Virus record (IMG/VR): IMGVR_UViG_3300023196_001923
Coordinates: 1-40,610 of that record
Strand: one strand, 5' to 3'
Source: a virus
Length of the DNA stretch: 40,610 nt
Position numbers and translations under genes: made by a program. Below are positions 33,688 through 39,912 of this stretch, piece after piece (the stretch's first letter is position 1; every line of letters starts with the position of its first letter). The notes below the pieces were generated by a model, which ran no database searches, had not been told where the DNA came from, and saw only the letters and a list, made by a program, of their open reading frames with translations.

Positions 33688-34092
33688 TTATTGATCTTTA
33701 TTATTACTCATACTTTTAGCTTTTTCCCAAGATCTTCCTACAAAGTAAGCGCCATATACGGTTACTAGTAATGTTTGGAATATTGGTATGTATTCTTCAG
33801 CTATTTTAAACTGCCCTATGTTGCCATCAAAGAAAGCGCAAACAGTAAATATAACTGTTAGGTATATTAACACCATAGGCCGAATGTTTTTTGATAAAAA
33901 CGAATCAGACTTCATATCTGACTCCCACCTTGCTGTTACCTGCTCTTGAGCTTCTTTATCGGCTTTTTCTAGTATCTCAGTTATTAATCGCTGAGCTTCT
34001 AGCTTTTCTTCCTTGGTAGTTGTCAGGTTGTCTAAAACTTGGCCAACTTCTTTTATTACGTTACCAGTTAGCCACTCCCAAATTTTTTTCAT
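33688..34092 (-). CDS. Holin-like membrane protein (GTA_holin_3TM type)
   Basis: The 134-residue protein has an amphipathic N-terminal helical region with WEWLTGNVIKEVGQVLDNL and a charged coiled segment, then SFLSKNIRPMVLIYLTVIFT with a first membrane segment at about 73-89 and a second at about 101-118 (YIPIFQTLLVTVYGAYFVGR), ending SWEKAKSMSN. The (S/W)xLxxNIRP motif before the first membrane helix and a Gly-Arg-Ser-x-Glu-Lys end are the marks of the GTA_holin_3TM family as I know it. It would form the inner-membrane lesion that lets the endolysins out. It lies in the same transcript as the M15 peptidase but 30 kb away. Confidence 0.78.
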   Translation of the reverse strand: MKKIWEWLTGNVIKEVGQVLDNLTTTKEEKLEAQRLITEILEKADKEAQEQVTARWESDMKSDSFLSKNIRPMVLIYLTVIFTVCAFFDGNIGQFKIAEEYIPIFQTLLVTVYGAYFVGRSWEKAKSMSNNKDQ

Positions 34093-34102
34093 TATATTAG
34101 CA

Positions 34103-34609
34103 TTAATTTAAGCCTAATAATTTAGAAATCTTTCTTGCTTTTGTTTGCTCATAACCAGAACGTGGCTTATCTTTAGCTAATTGAGTAACAGTCATACCAC
34201 TTCCAAATCCTAGTTCTTGACCATCTGTAATATACCCTGGGCCTAAATATGTTCCTTCTTGTACGGTTACACCCGTCGTTGGAAAGTTTTCAGTAGGTTC
34301 TATTACATCAAAATTAAAAACTTCAGTTGCTCGTTTTTTAACATCTTTCATTAATTGCCTATTGCCAGCGGCGTTTAATTGCCCTCTTTCGTCTCTAAAT
34401 TGTTTTTCTAACTCTTTAGCGTAGCTAAGACTATCGGATGTTTTTTGATTACGTAAGTTAGTCGCTCTAGATCTAGCTGTTTCTAAAGCTGACACCGCGT
34501 GTGGCGTGTCTGGATCTCCATGCATGTGAGCTGCTGAACCTTCAGCCATATATCCTACAGCGTTACTTTTATGCTTCACGAAAGAAGCGGGGCTTTTTTT
34601 ATATGCCAT
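34103..34609 (-). CDS. Hypothetical protein, 168 residues
   Basis: Not recognised. The N-terminus MAYKKSPASFVKHKSNAVGY and the helical middle (ALETARSRATNLRNQKTSDS, AKELEKQFRDERGQLNAA) are basic and charged. The C-terminal part has Gly-rich beta-like segments (VTVQEGTYLGPGYITDG, GFGSGMTVTQLAKDK). No signal peptide, membrane segment or catalytic motif is evident. It sits between the holin and the DUF4846-like exported protein, so it may belong to the lysis or virion accessory set. The start is preceded by an A/T-rich leader with no Shine-Dalgarno sequence. Confidence 0.6.
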   Translation of the reverse strand: MAYKKSPASFVKHKSNAVGYMAEGSAAHMHGDPDTPHAVSALETARSRATNLRNQKTSDSLSYAKELEKQFRDERGQLNAAGNRQLMKDVKKRATEVFNFDVIEPTENFPTTGVTVQEGTYLGPGYITDGQELGFGSGMTVTQLAKDKPRSGYEQTKARKISKLLGLN

Positions 34610-34619
34610 TTTATTTTTT

Positions 34620-35354
34620 TTATTTTGTTTTAAATCTTTTTAAATTGTCTTCTGTGAAGCCAAATCCCGTATTGTGCACCTCGTTTATATCAAACCAAAC
34701 AGTATTACTTTTTGGGTTTAACAATATATGATGGTCTTGTGCTGGCATAAAACTTTGTGATAGCATTATTTTCTTATTTCCACATTCGTTTTCTATTATA
34801 TCTACAACAGTCACTGCGTGACCTGGAAACCCTCCTATGACAAATATATCGCCAGCAGATATATTATTTATGCTAACAGGTATTGTATCGTACTTATTTA
34901 TTGACCAAGTTCCAGCGTAAGACCAGATGATGACCATGTACTTATTAAAGCTTTTAAACGTATTGCTAATGTTTTTTTGTTTTAAAAACTCACTGTAGCT
35001 ATACTCTGTGCCGTCTGTAAATGTAAATACTATTTTATTTGTGTTGCCTTCGTTGAAATGATACCAGGCTCTAAAATACATAGCGGCATCGGCGCATTGA
35101 TGTAAATCTCTTTTGCCAATATTGTAATCAAACTTCGCGGCATAATGATTTCCTAGTCCGTATATAGTATATCCGTCATAGGTTTTTACTTCTTCTACTT
35201 TTATTTCTTTATTAATTAACCATTTATGGTAATCGGTTTTAGCTATTCTTTTGTAACTTTCCGGTATTTTAAAATAATTAGATATAGAAAGTTTATTTTG
35301 AGCATTAGTAATGCCCAAACAAAGAAAAGCTAAAATAAAAATTAGCTTTTTCAT
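34620..35354 (-). CDS. Exported DUF4846-like protein with Cys-His hydrolase features
   Basis: A clear Sec signal peptide (MKKLIFILAFLCLGITNAQ, likely cut after Gln19) directs this 244-residue protein to the periplasm. The mature part has DLHQCADAAMYFRAWYHF, VFTFTDGTEYSYSEF, KYMVIIWSYAGTWS, SAGDIFVIGGFPGHAVTVVD, and MLSQSFMPAQDHHILLNP. This order matches DUF4846 as I remember it, a family common in Bacteroidetes. C87 in the QCADAA helix and H179 in GFPGHAV sit where NlpC/P60- or CHAP-like hydrolases keep their Cys and His, so it may cut cell-wall peptides. The active-site assignment is inference. The leader AATTTAATTTAATAAA directly precedes the ATG. Confidence 0.72.
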   Translation of the reverse strand: MKKLIFILAFLCLGITNAQNKLSISNYFKIPESYKRIAKTDYHKWLINKEIKVEEVKTYDGYTIYGLGNHYAAKFDYNIGKRDLHQCADAAMYFRAWYHFNEGNTNKIVFTFTDGTEYSYSEFLKQKNISNTFKSFNKYMVIIWSYAGTWSINKYDTIPVSINNISAGDIFVIGGFPGHAVTVVDIIENECGNKKIMLSQSFMPAQDHHILLNPKSNTVWFDINEVHNTGFGFTEDNLKRFKTK

Positions 35355-35368
35355 TTTATTAAATTAAA

Positions 35369-36277
35369 TTATTTGTTTCTATTAAAAAACTTTAACATAT
35401 TAGTTGGTAACTGCGCTGTTGGTGGTTGCGATTGAATACCCGCCGGCTTTAACTCTATAGCTTTTTCGGGGCCTGCCGCTTTCGCTGCCTCTCTATATTG
35501 TTTTTGCAATGCTGGTAAATCCCCTACATATTGCATTAATCTATCGGCGTATAATCTTTTATCTTCGCTAACTCTTGGCGCGCCATAGAATCCTTCGTAT
35601 CCTTCACTTTCCCTTACAAATCGATCTGTTGCTTGCTCGTTCATACCCTCAAAATTCTTTGCATCTGAGTAATAGGTGGTCTTCTTCAGTCCCTCTGATG
35701 GTGTCCCTGGGTTATAAACACTTAAACCATCCCCTGTTTGAATTGTAGAGTGAGTTGTTGCTCCATATCCGTAGCCAACCCTAGTAACATCACCCTCTTC
35801 AGGTGAACTACCAGGGGCCCTTAGTTCAAAGCCAAGCTGACCTGCTACCGCATCAAATTGCTCATTTCCTGGTATAATTGGCATTTTATCACCGGGCTTA
35901 TATGTAACATTATTTATAGTAACCCCTTCTTCTCCAACTGAATTGGGCACTGTAACACCTGCTTCTCGCATTATGCCGCAAGCGTAAGTTGAGCAACCCG
36001 CTCCACCCATACCTTGCAACCACTCAAATGTTTTTTGCGGAACAACCCCGGCTCCTTTTACTCCGGCTCTTCCGTCATTCATACCATAGTCCACAGTATA
36101 GCTTCCACTGGCCGCACTTTCTGCTACTTCATCTATTCTAGATCGGATATCAGTAACTCTTTTCCTTTCAGCTTCTAATGCTTTACTTGCGTCTATACGT
36201 TTTTGACGTAACTCCTCAGCAGTAGCATTGCCGCTGCCAGAGGGCGGATCTGTTGGATCACCAAGTTTAAAGGCCAT
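35369..36277 (-). CDS. Cys-His cell-wall hydrolase-like protein (CHAP/NlpC-P60 type), 302 residues
   Basis: A helical N-terminal segment (about 20-58) is followed by a domain with FEWLQGMGGAGCSTYACGI (C95 and C100), AVAGQLGFELRAPGSSPEEG, DVTRVGYGYGATTHSTIQTG (H176) and GLSVYNPG. A Gly-Ala-Gly-Cys-Ser-x-Tyr helix start, then Gly-Asp-Val and a His strand, is the pattern of papain-like peptidoglycan amidases (CHAP/NlpC-P60). The end is Pro- and Ala-rich and looks disordered. There is no signal peptide, so it could be holin-released or virion-borne. The start at 36277 follows a typical A/T-rich leader. The fold is suggested by motif only, and C100 cannot be told apart from C95 as nucleophile. Confidence 0.55.
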   Translation of the reverse strand: MAFKLGDPTDPPSGSGNATAEELRQKRIDASKALEAERKRVTDIRSRIDEVAESAASGSYTVDYGMNDGRAGVKGAGVVPQKTFEWLQGMGGAGCSTYACGIMREAGVTVPNSVGEEGVTINNVTYKPGDKMPIIPGNEQFDAVAGQLGFELRAPGSSPEEGDVTRVGYGYGATTHSTIQTGDGLSVYNPGTPSEGLKKTTYYSDAKNFEGMNEQATDRFVRESEGYEGFYGAPRVSEDKRLYADRLMQYVGDLPALQKQYREAAKAAGPEKAIELKPAGIQSQPPTAQLPTNMLKFFNRNK

Positions 36278-36279
36278 AT

Positions 36280-36618
36280 TTATTTTTTAGTAAGTTTGAT
36301 TACCGTGTGTAAATCGCCGCTAAATTCGCATATTAAATTACCAGCAATTAATTTATATTTTATCACAACGTCGTATCCATTTCTATAATTATATAGTCGA
36401 GTTGTAAATTCATGATCTGTTTGTTTTAATATAGTTTCTTCTATATATAGATCTTCTTTAAAACTAAAGTTAAATACTTTTAAAACTGCATATTCACTTG
36501 CAATTATAGTTGTTGTAAAAGAAGAAGTTTCGCTTTTCCATTCGCCTTCAAATTGCTGTTGAGCATTCGATGTGGTTAAAGCAAAAATAAACAATAATGT
36601 AATTAATAATTTTTTCAT
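36280..36618 (-). CDS. Exported small beta-barrel-like protein, 112 residues
   Basis: A signal peptide of the flavobacterial kind (MKKLLITLLFIFALTTSNAQ) precedes QQFEGEWKSETSSFTTTIIA and alternating beta segments (YAVLKVFNFSFKEDLYIEET, HEFTTRLYNYRNGYDVVIK, KLIAGNLICEFSGDLHTVIK). Small exported proteins beginning xGxWxS with a run of short strands often form lipocalin-like barrels, but I cannot assign a ligand. It is a strong sign that the host exports proteins with a cut after Ala-Gln. It is separated from the next gene upstream by a 49-base AT-rich gap with a weak hairpin. Confidence 0.62.
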   Translation of the reverse strand: MKKLLITLLFIFALTTSNAQQQFEGEWKSETSSFTTTIIASEYAVLKVFNFSFKEDLYIEETILKQTDHEFTTRLYNYRNGYDVVIKYKLIAGNLICEFSGDLHTVIKLTKK

Positions 36619-36648
36619 AATATTAGATTTAATTTATATCTATATTAT
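36617..36648 (-). promoter_or_regulatory. AT-only hairpin at a translation start
   Basis: The first part TAATATTAGAT and the later ATCTATATTA are inverted repeats of about ten pairs with one bulged T and a short AT loop, placed exactly over the ATG of the small exported protein. It is weak because it has only two G-C pairs. It might tune access to the start codon, or it may be chance in AT-rich DNA. Confidence 0.25.
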
Positions 36649-36667
36649 TACACAAATTATTAACTTT

Positions 36668-37729
36668 TTAATTACCAGATCTTTCGTCTTTCTTTTTAGG
36701 CGTTGACATTAGATTTTTAATAGTGCTGTTTAAATTTGTATTTGTATTTAAATTATATTTACCACTTTTAACATCTCTATTAAAATCATCTTTCATAAAC
36801 CTTAAGTTATCTGCCGTATTTTGTCTTTTAGTTGCACTCTGGCTTTGATCAATATAATCTTGAACCATACGCGCATTAGCAAACGCGGCTTGATCACTTA
36901 TTACTGTTTTACCAGTTTTAGGGTGTTGTATAACAGGACGCGTGGATCTTAGGAATTTATCATTACGCATATCCGTTCTAGCTGTTTCAATTGCCGATTT
37001 TAAATTAGTTTCACTTCCAGTAGCCTTTGCAGATTGTAAATTTTCTGATATATTCGCAGAAACCTTAGCCCCTTGATTAGCCTCTTTTAATGTTTGTCTA
37101 ACACCAGTGTATCCAAACCTAGCGTCATTGTCCTGCTTATTTTTTAAATCTTGAGCCACGGTGTTTTGGCTTATATTAGAACCCATAGAAGACCCGCGAT
37201 TCCTCAAATCGTTTCTTTGCATTGGATCGTTGATTGTTGGATTTATATCAAACCGTGAGCTCAAGTATTTATAGCTAGAGTTGTCACCTTGGTCAGTAAA
37301 AGAAGGCTGTATAACACTATCGTCTTTTAGTGATTGAGCAAAAGCATCTTTTCCTCTATACCTAAACGTAGGTAGGTTTGTTGAGCTTGACTGGTTTTTA
37401 CCAAGTGGATCAGCTTTAATGCTTTCTACAGTTTTTTTAGCTTCGTATATTGTTTTATTAAGATCTCCTACATTTTTTATTGGTGCACCATAGTTTAAAC
37501 CAGATTGCGGCATTGAGCCATTGTTTGCCTTCATTTCTATAGGAGCACCGTACATTGTTGCAGGGCTATTGCTTTCAATAGCGGCTTGACGTTTTTTCTC
37601 GTACGCATTCAGCGTTCCGTCTTTGTCTAAGTCTCCTAGTAATTTTAATCCACTTCCTTCTTTTAATTTGTCGGACAGCTTCATAATAGGATTTCCATTA
37701 CCACGCCCTTCTTCTTGTGTATATGCCAT
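36668..37729 (-). CDS. Hypothetical virion-type protein with EF-hand loop, 353 residues
   Basis: Residues 33-44 (DLDKDGTLNAYE) are a perfect EF-hand loop with acidic or polar ligands at 1, 3, 5, 7, 9 and 12 and Gly at 6, followed by a basic helix KKRQAAIES. The rest is low-complexity, rich in Asn, Gln, Ser and Lys, with three SG/PAT-(M/L)NYGAPI-like short repeats (TMYGAPIEMK, LNYGAPIKNV) and many predicted disordered segments. A single loop probably binds calcium or acts as a structural turn. No enzyme motif is seen. It lies between the zincin-like gene and the exported protein genes. A virion or assembly role is only a guess. A/T-rich leader, no Shine-Dalgarno sequence. Confidence 0.6.
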   Translation of the reverse strand: MAYTQEEGRGNGNPIMKLSDKLKEGSGLKLLGDLDKDGTLNAYEKKRQAAIESNSPATMYGAPIEMKANNGSMPQSGLNYGAPIKNVGDLNKTIYEAKKTVESIKADPLGKNQSSSTNLPTFRYRGKDAFAQSLKDDSVIQPSFTDQGDNSSYKYLSSRFDINPTINDPMQRNDLRNRGSSMGSNISQNTVAQDLKNKQDNDARFGYTGVRQTLKEANQGAKVSANISENLQSAKATGSETNLKSAIETARTDMRNDKFLRSTRPVIQHPKTGKTVISDQAAFANARMVQDYIDQSQSATKRQNTADNLRFMKDDFNRDVKSGKYNLNTNTNLNSTIKNLMSTPKKKDERSGN

Positions 37730-37738
37730 TTTTTTATT

Positions 37739-38047
37739 TTATGCGTTTCTATATGCCTCTGCCTCCCAGGGCAATTTTTTATTTCCTTCCTGCATTTCTG
37801 ATCTTAAATATTTTTTACCTTTCCAGTAAACATATTTATCGTCATAATCAAGGTCGCCGCGTTTCATTTGATCAATGTGAATTTTCTCATGATCAATAAC
37901 ACCCTGCATTTGTGCAGCGCTTAAGTTTTCATCAATTATTATTGTACCATTATTGTTTGCTTTTCCAAGAACCCCATCCTCCATACTTACATTGTATATG
38001 GGAGTATTGTCCACCTTGTAAGGCGTGCTGTTCATTTTAAAAGCCAT
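37739..38047 (-). CDS. Minimal zinc-peptidase-like protein (HEKIH), 102 residues
   Basis: This short protein has a beta-like first half (YKVDNTPIYNVSMEDGVLGK, GTIIIDENLSAAQMQGVID) and then the zinc motif HEKIH (53-57) in a helix. A downstream LPWEAEAYRNA (E95/E97) could supply the third ligand, as in gluzincins. The region between them (MKRGDLDYDDKYVYWKGKKY) fits a compact metalloprotease core. At 102 residues it is among the smallest plausible zincins. Candidate jobs are processing of a virion protein or digestion of host protein; the gene lies in the virion/lysis accessory set. No signal peptide is present. Confidence 0.62.
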   Translation of the reverse strand: MAFKMNSTPYKVDNTPIYNVSMEDGVLGKANNNGTIIIDENLSAAQMQGVIDHEKIHIDQMKRGDLDYDDKYVYWKGKKYLRSEMQEGNKKLPWEAEAYRNA

Positions 38048-38194
38048 TTACTTATTTTTATATGGTAACATTTTATTTAAAGCAGATTGCCTTGCTTCGC
38101 ATCCACATCCTCCTGGAATTTTTTCCGCTAGTTTCTTTATACCTGTAGCCTTTGTAAACCTAGCTATAGTATCTCCTACACCTCTATCTTTCAT
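38048..38194 (-). CDS. 48-residue conserved small protein with CGC motif
   Basis: This short gene starts at ATG 38194, whose first base overlaps the TAA of the basic-protein gene (TAATG), and stops one base before the zincin-like gene. The protein MKDRGVGDTIARFTKATGIK is followed by KLAEKIPGGCGCEARQSALN and a KMLPYKNK end. I remember similar small proteins (GDTIARxTxATGIKxxAE, then CGCxxRxxxLNxxxPY) in many aquatic phages. The two cysteines could bind zinc, possibly through a dimer. An alternative start at 38206 would add four residues. Function unknown. Confidence 0.68.
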   Translation of the reverse strand: MKDRGVGDTIARFTKATGIKKLAEKIPGGCGCEARQSALNKMLPYKNK

Positions 38195-38514
38195 TAGCAA
38201 TTCCATCTTCTTCTTGCCGCTCTACCTCTTTCGGATTTCCAACCTTTTGATCTTGCGCAAAAAGATTTTCTTCGCTTCCAAGCTTTACTACCTTTTTTTA
38301 ATTTCTTAGGATCTTTCGTTACGGCTGTCTGCAACTTACTTCCCGGGTTGTCTCTTTTGTATTTTTTTACACCTTTTTCAGACATACCGCCTCCTGCCGC
38401 CGCACCTGTGCCGGTTTTGTTGGCTTTATTATAATAACCCTTTGACTTCTTTTTAGAAGGAGCCGGTGGTTTTTTCTTTTTTAAAAAAGGAGAAGTAGAT
38501 TGTTCGTAGGGCAT
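38194..38514 (-). CDS. Lysine/arginine-rich small protein (DUF6321-like), 106 residues
   Basis: The N-terminal part is basic and Pro/Lys/Gly-rich with a glycine stretch, then MSEKGVKKYKRDNPGSKLQT, AVTKDPKKLKKGSKAWKRRK, SFCARSKGWKSERGRAARRR and a terminal WNC. The order YxRxNPGSKLxxxVT, KLKKGSKAxKRRKSFCAR, KxxRxAARxRWNC agrees with DUF6321 as I know it from aquatic phages. The protein is strongly cationic, like a small DNA-condensing or packaged protein, but the cysteines (SFCAR, WNC) hint at a specific fold. The stop overlaps the start of the 48-residue gene (TAATG). Confidence 0.72.
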   Translation of the reverse strand: MPYEQSTSPFLKKKKPPAPSKKKSKGYYNKANKTGTGAAAGGGMSEKGVKKYKRDNPGSKLQTAVTKDPKKLKKGSKAWKRRKSFCARSKGWKSERGRAARRRWNC

Positions 38515-38669
38515 TATTTTTTCTTTTTAAGTTCCATCCATTTATGAATGGTGTATCCGATTGTTACCACCAATAATAAAAGTTTTAAACCCATTTCTAT
38601 TTTAGTAAATGTAGTTACACCTAATGTTAAGGAGTTTATAGCGTAAAGTTTAATATCCTGAGGGCTCAT
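38514..38669 (-). CDS. 51-residue small membrane protein
   Basis: Too short for most gene finders. It starts at ATG 38669 and its stop TAA overlaps the next ATG (TAATG). The protein MSPQDIKLYAINSLTLGVTT continues with FTKIEMGLKLLLLVVTIGYT (a membrane helix at about 28-43) and IHKWMELKKKK. I recall small phage proteins with IKLYAxNxLxL, SxxTxxIExxLKxxLLxVxIGYT and a WxELKKK end, so it is very likely coding. It may be a second holin-type or antiholin-type protein, which is inference from size and a single helix with a basic tail. Confidence 0.68.
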   Translation of the reverse strand: MSPQDIKLYAINSLTLGVTTFTKIEMGLKLLLLVVTIGYTIHKWMELKKKK

Positions 38670-38878
38670 TACATTGTGCCTTTAGCTCGCTGAGTAATAG
38701 GGCCCTGTAATTCATACGACTTGCAAGGGTATTTTTTTACTTGCATTCCTGCTTTTCCTGAGCTGCTTCCCTTTCCCATTGGAAAATCGCTAGTGTCTAA
38801 TGGCCCATCCCAAATATGAGACTCACCCACTGTGCCTTCTAAAGATGGCTTTATTATTGATTTAGTTTTATCGTCCAT
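38669..38878 (-). CDS. Hypothetical protein, 69 residues
   Basis: Not recognised. The protein begins MDDKTKSIIKPSLEGTVGES and ends SYELQGPITQRAKGTM. It is polar, with a Ser/Gly stretch (GKGSSSGKAGMQ) and a single PCKSYEL motif. No signal, membrane segment or catalytic site is seen. The stop overlaps the following 51-residue gene start (TAATG), and the start follows the leader ATAAATAAATAATC. It is probably coding because both flanks are tight and it has a normal leader. Confidence 0.55.
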   Translation of the reverse strand: MDDKTKSIIKPSLEGTVGESHIWDGPLDTSDFPMGKGSSSGKAGMQVKKYPCKSYELQGPITQRAKGTM

Positions 38879-38888
38879 GATTATTTAT

Positions 38889-39353
38889 TTATACGTTTTC
38901 ATTCATTAAATCCGCTATAGCCCCAATTGTTTCTTGATTGCCAGAAGCGATGCCTGCTGGTATTTGGCTAAGGCTAGCCTTTCTTGCTTCTTCTGTTCCA
39001 AAAACAGAATTTGCTGTATTTTGGGCTTGCTCAGAAAATCTACCGGTAGGTATTAACGCGCTTTCATTAGCGCCCGCTATTGCGCCCCCTATACTGCCTG
39101 CTGCGGCTCCACCCATTGCTTGGGCTGTCGCGGCCGCTTCCTGTGCTTGAGTCGAAGGCGCTGCTGCTCCCGCTACCGGGGCTTCTGCTTCCATCTCAGA
39201 GTTAGAACCTTCTAGAGCTTCCACTCTTGATTCTAAATCTCTTATTCGGCCTCTTTTTCTTCCTCCACCCATAAGCGTTCCAAAAGCCCCAGCGCCTGAT
39301 GCTGTGGATTTGCCAATGCCAAGCCCTGCCGCTCTTGCTATTCCTGATGCCAT
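38889..39353 (-). CDS. Ala/Gly-rich hypothetical protein, 154 residues
   Basis: The protein has an Ala/Gly/Ser-rich N-terminus (MASGIARAAGLGIGKSTASG), a short basic coiled segment (RKRGRIRDLESRVEALEGSN), an acidic Ala/Pro-rich linker and another Ala/Gly stretch (AMGGAAAGSIGGAIAGANES), then NTANSVFGTEEARKASLSQI. The composition resembles the 236-residue putative internal virion protein at 14.8-15.5 kb. It follows the 185-residue protein, which carries an N-terminal motif shared with the 510-residue ejection-type protein. This invites the idea of a second small internal-protein pair, but similarity is of composition, not of alignable sequence. Confidence 0.55.
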   Translation of the reverse strand: MASGIARAAGLGIGKSTASGAGAFGTLMGGGRKRGRIRDLESRVEALEGSNSEMEAEAPVAGAAAPSTQAQEAAATAQAMGGAAAGSIGGAIAGANESALIPTGRFSEQAQNTANSVFGTEEARKASLSQIPAGIASGNQETIGAIADLMNENV

Positions 39354-39354
39354 A

Positions 39355-39912
39355 TTATATATCTTTTGCTATTTTAGAAAATTTTTGTTCGTCTTTATAT
39401 TGCTTGGCAGACATCTTCATTGTGGTTGGCGCGTCTTTTTTAAATAAATCAACCCCTCGTTGAATTAATTGTCCAAAGCTACTAACCGGCACGGTGTCGT
39501 CATCGGTTCCGTATTTGTTATCCGCGCCTGCTCTTCTAGCTTCAAACTTCTTGGTTTTTTCTTCTTGCCTTTTTGTAGTTTGCGCTAATCGCTCTTCATT
39601 GCGCTGCTCAATACGCCCTTTTCTTGCTTTTTGTCGAACATCTTGACGAGCTTGCCTACCCTGTAGCCTAGCAACCTTGTCTTCCTTACCTTGCCTTTCA
39701 GCTTTTTCAATACGTCTCTGAAGATTAGTATCGTCTTTCCCTGCTTTTACCGCTATTTGATCTTGAGTTGTTTTCAGGCTTGTAAGTCCTAGGTCTATTC
39801 TTTGGCTTGTATTTGCCCAATCGCCAGTCTGTCCAATCCTCGAAACATCTACGGGCGGCCCTTTTATAGCCTTAGATTTAATGCTAGGAAGGTTAAAATT
39901 AAGTGTTGCCAT
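39355..39912 (-). CDS. Charged coiled protein with shared N-terminal motif, 185 residues
   Basis: The N-terminus MATLNFNLPSIKSKAIKG is followed by a Lys/Arg/Gln/Glu-rich helical body (LQRRIEKAERQGKEDKVARL, QGRQARQDVRQKARKGRIEQ, RNEERLAQTTKRQEEKTKKF) and a folded-looking C-terminal segment (VSSFGQLIQRGVDLFKKDA). The motif NFNxPxIKxxxI resembles residues 7-19 of the 510-residue putative ejection protein (NFNPPTIKAAKIS). Long basic and acidic helices suggest a coiled-coil or nucleic-acid contact. The start is supported by the shared motif and an A/T-rich leader. The function is unknown. Confidence 0.6.
   Translation of the reverse strand: MATLNFNLPSIKSKAIKGPPVDVSRIGQTGDWANTSQRIDLGLTSLKTTQDQIAVKAGKDDTNLQRRIEKAERQGKEDKVARLQGRQARQDVRQKARKGRIEQRNEERLAQTTKRQEEKTKKFEARRAGADNKYGTDDDTVPVSSFGQLIQRGVDLFKKDAPTTMKMSAKQYKDEQKFSKIAKDI

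Noticed and set aside
36619-36667. A Bacteroidetes-type promoter (TAnnTTTG) in the 49-base AT-rich gap
   Set aside because: Only an incomplete TAATTTG-like match is present and no paired upstream element is seen at the right distance, so it is not listed as a feature.
34103-38047. A common MAFK/MAYK start in four accessory proteins as a targeting signal
   Set aside because: The similarity is limited to three or four residues and ATGGC starts are frequent in this genome, so chance and codon preference explain it.
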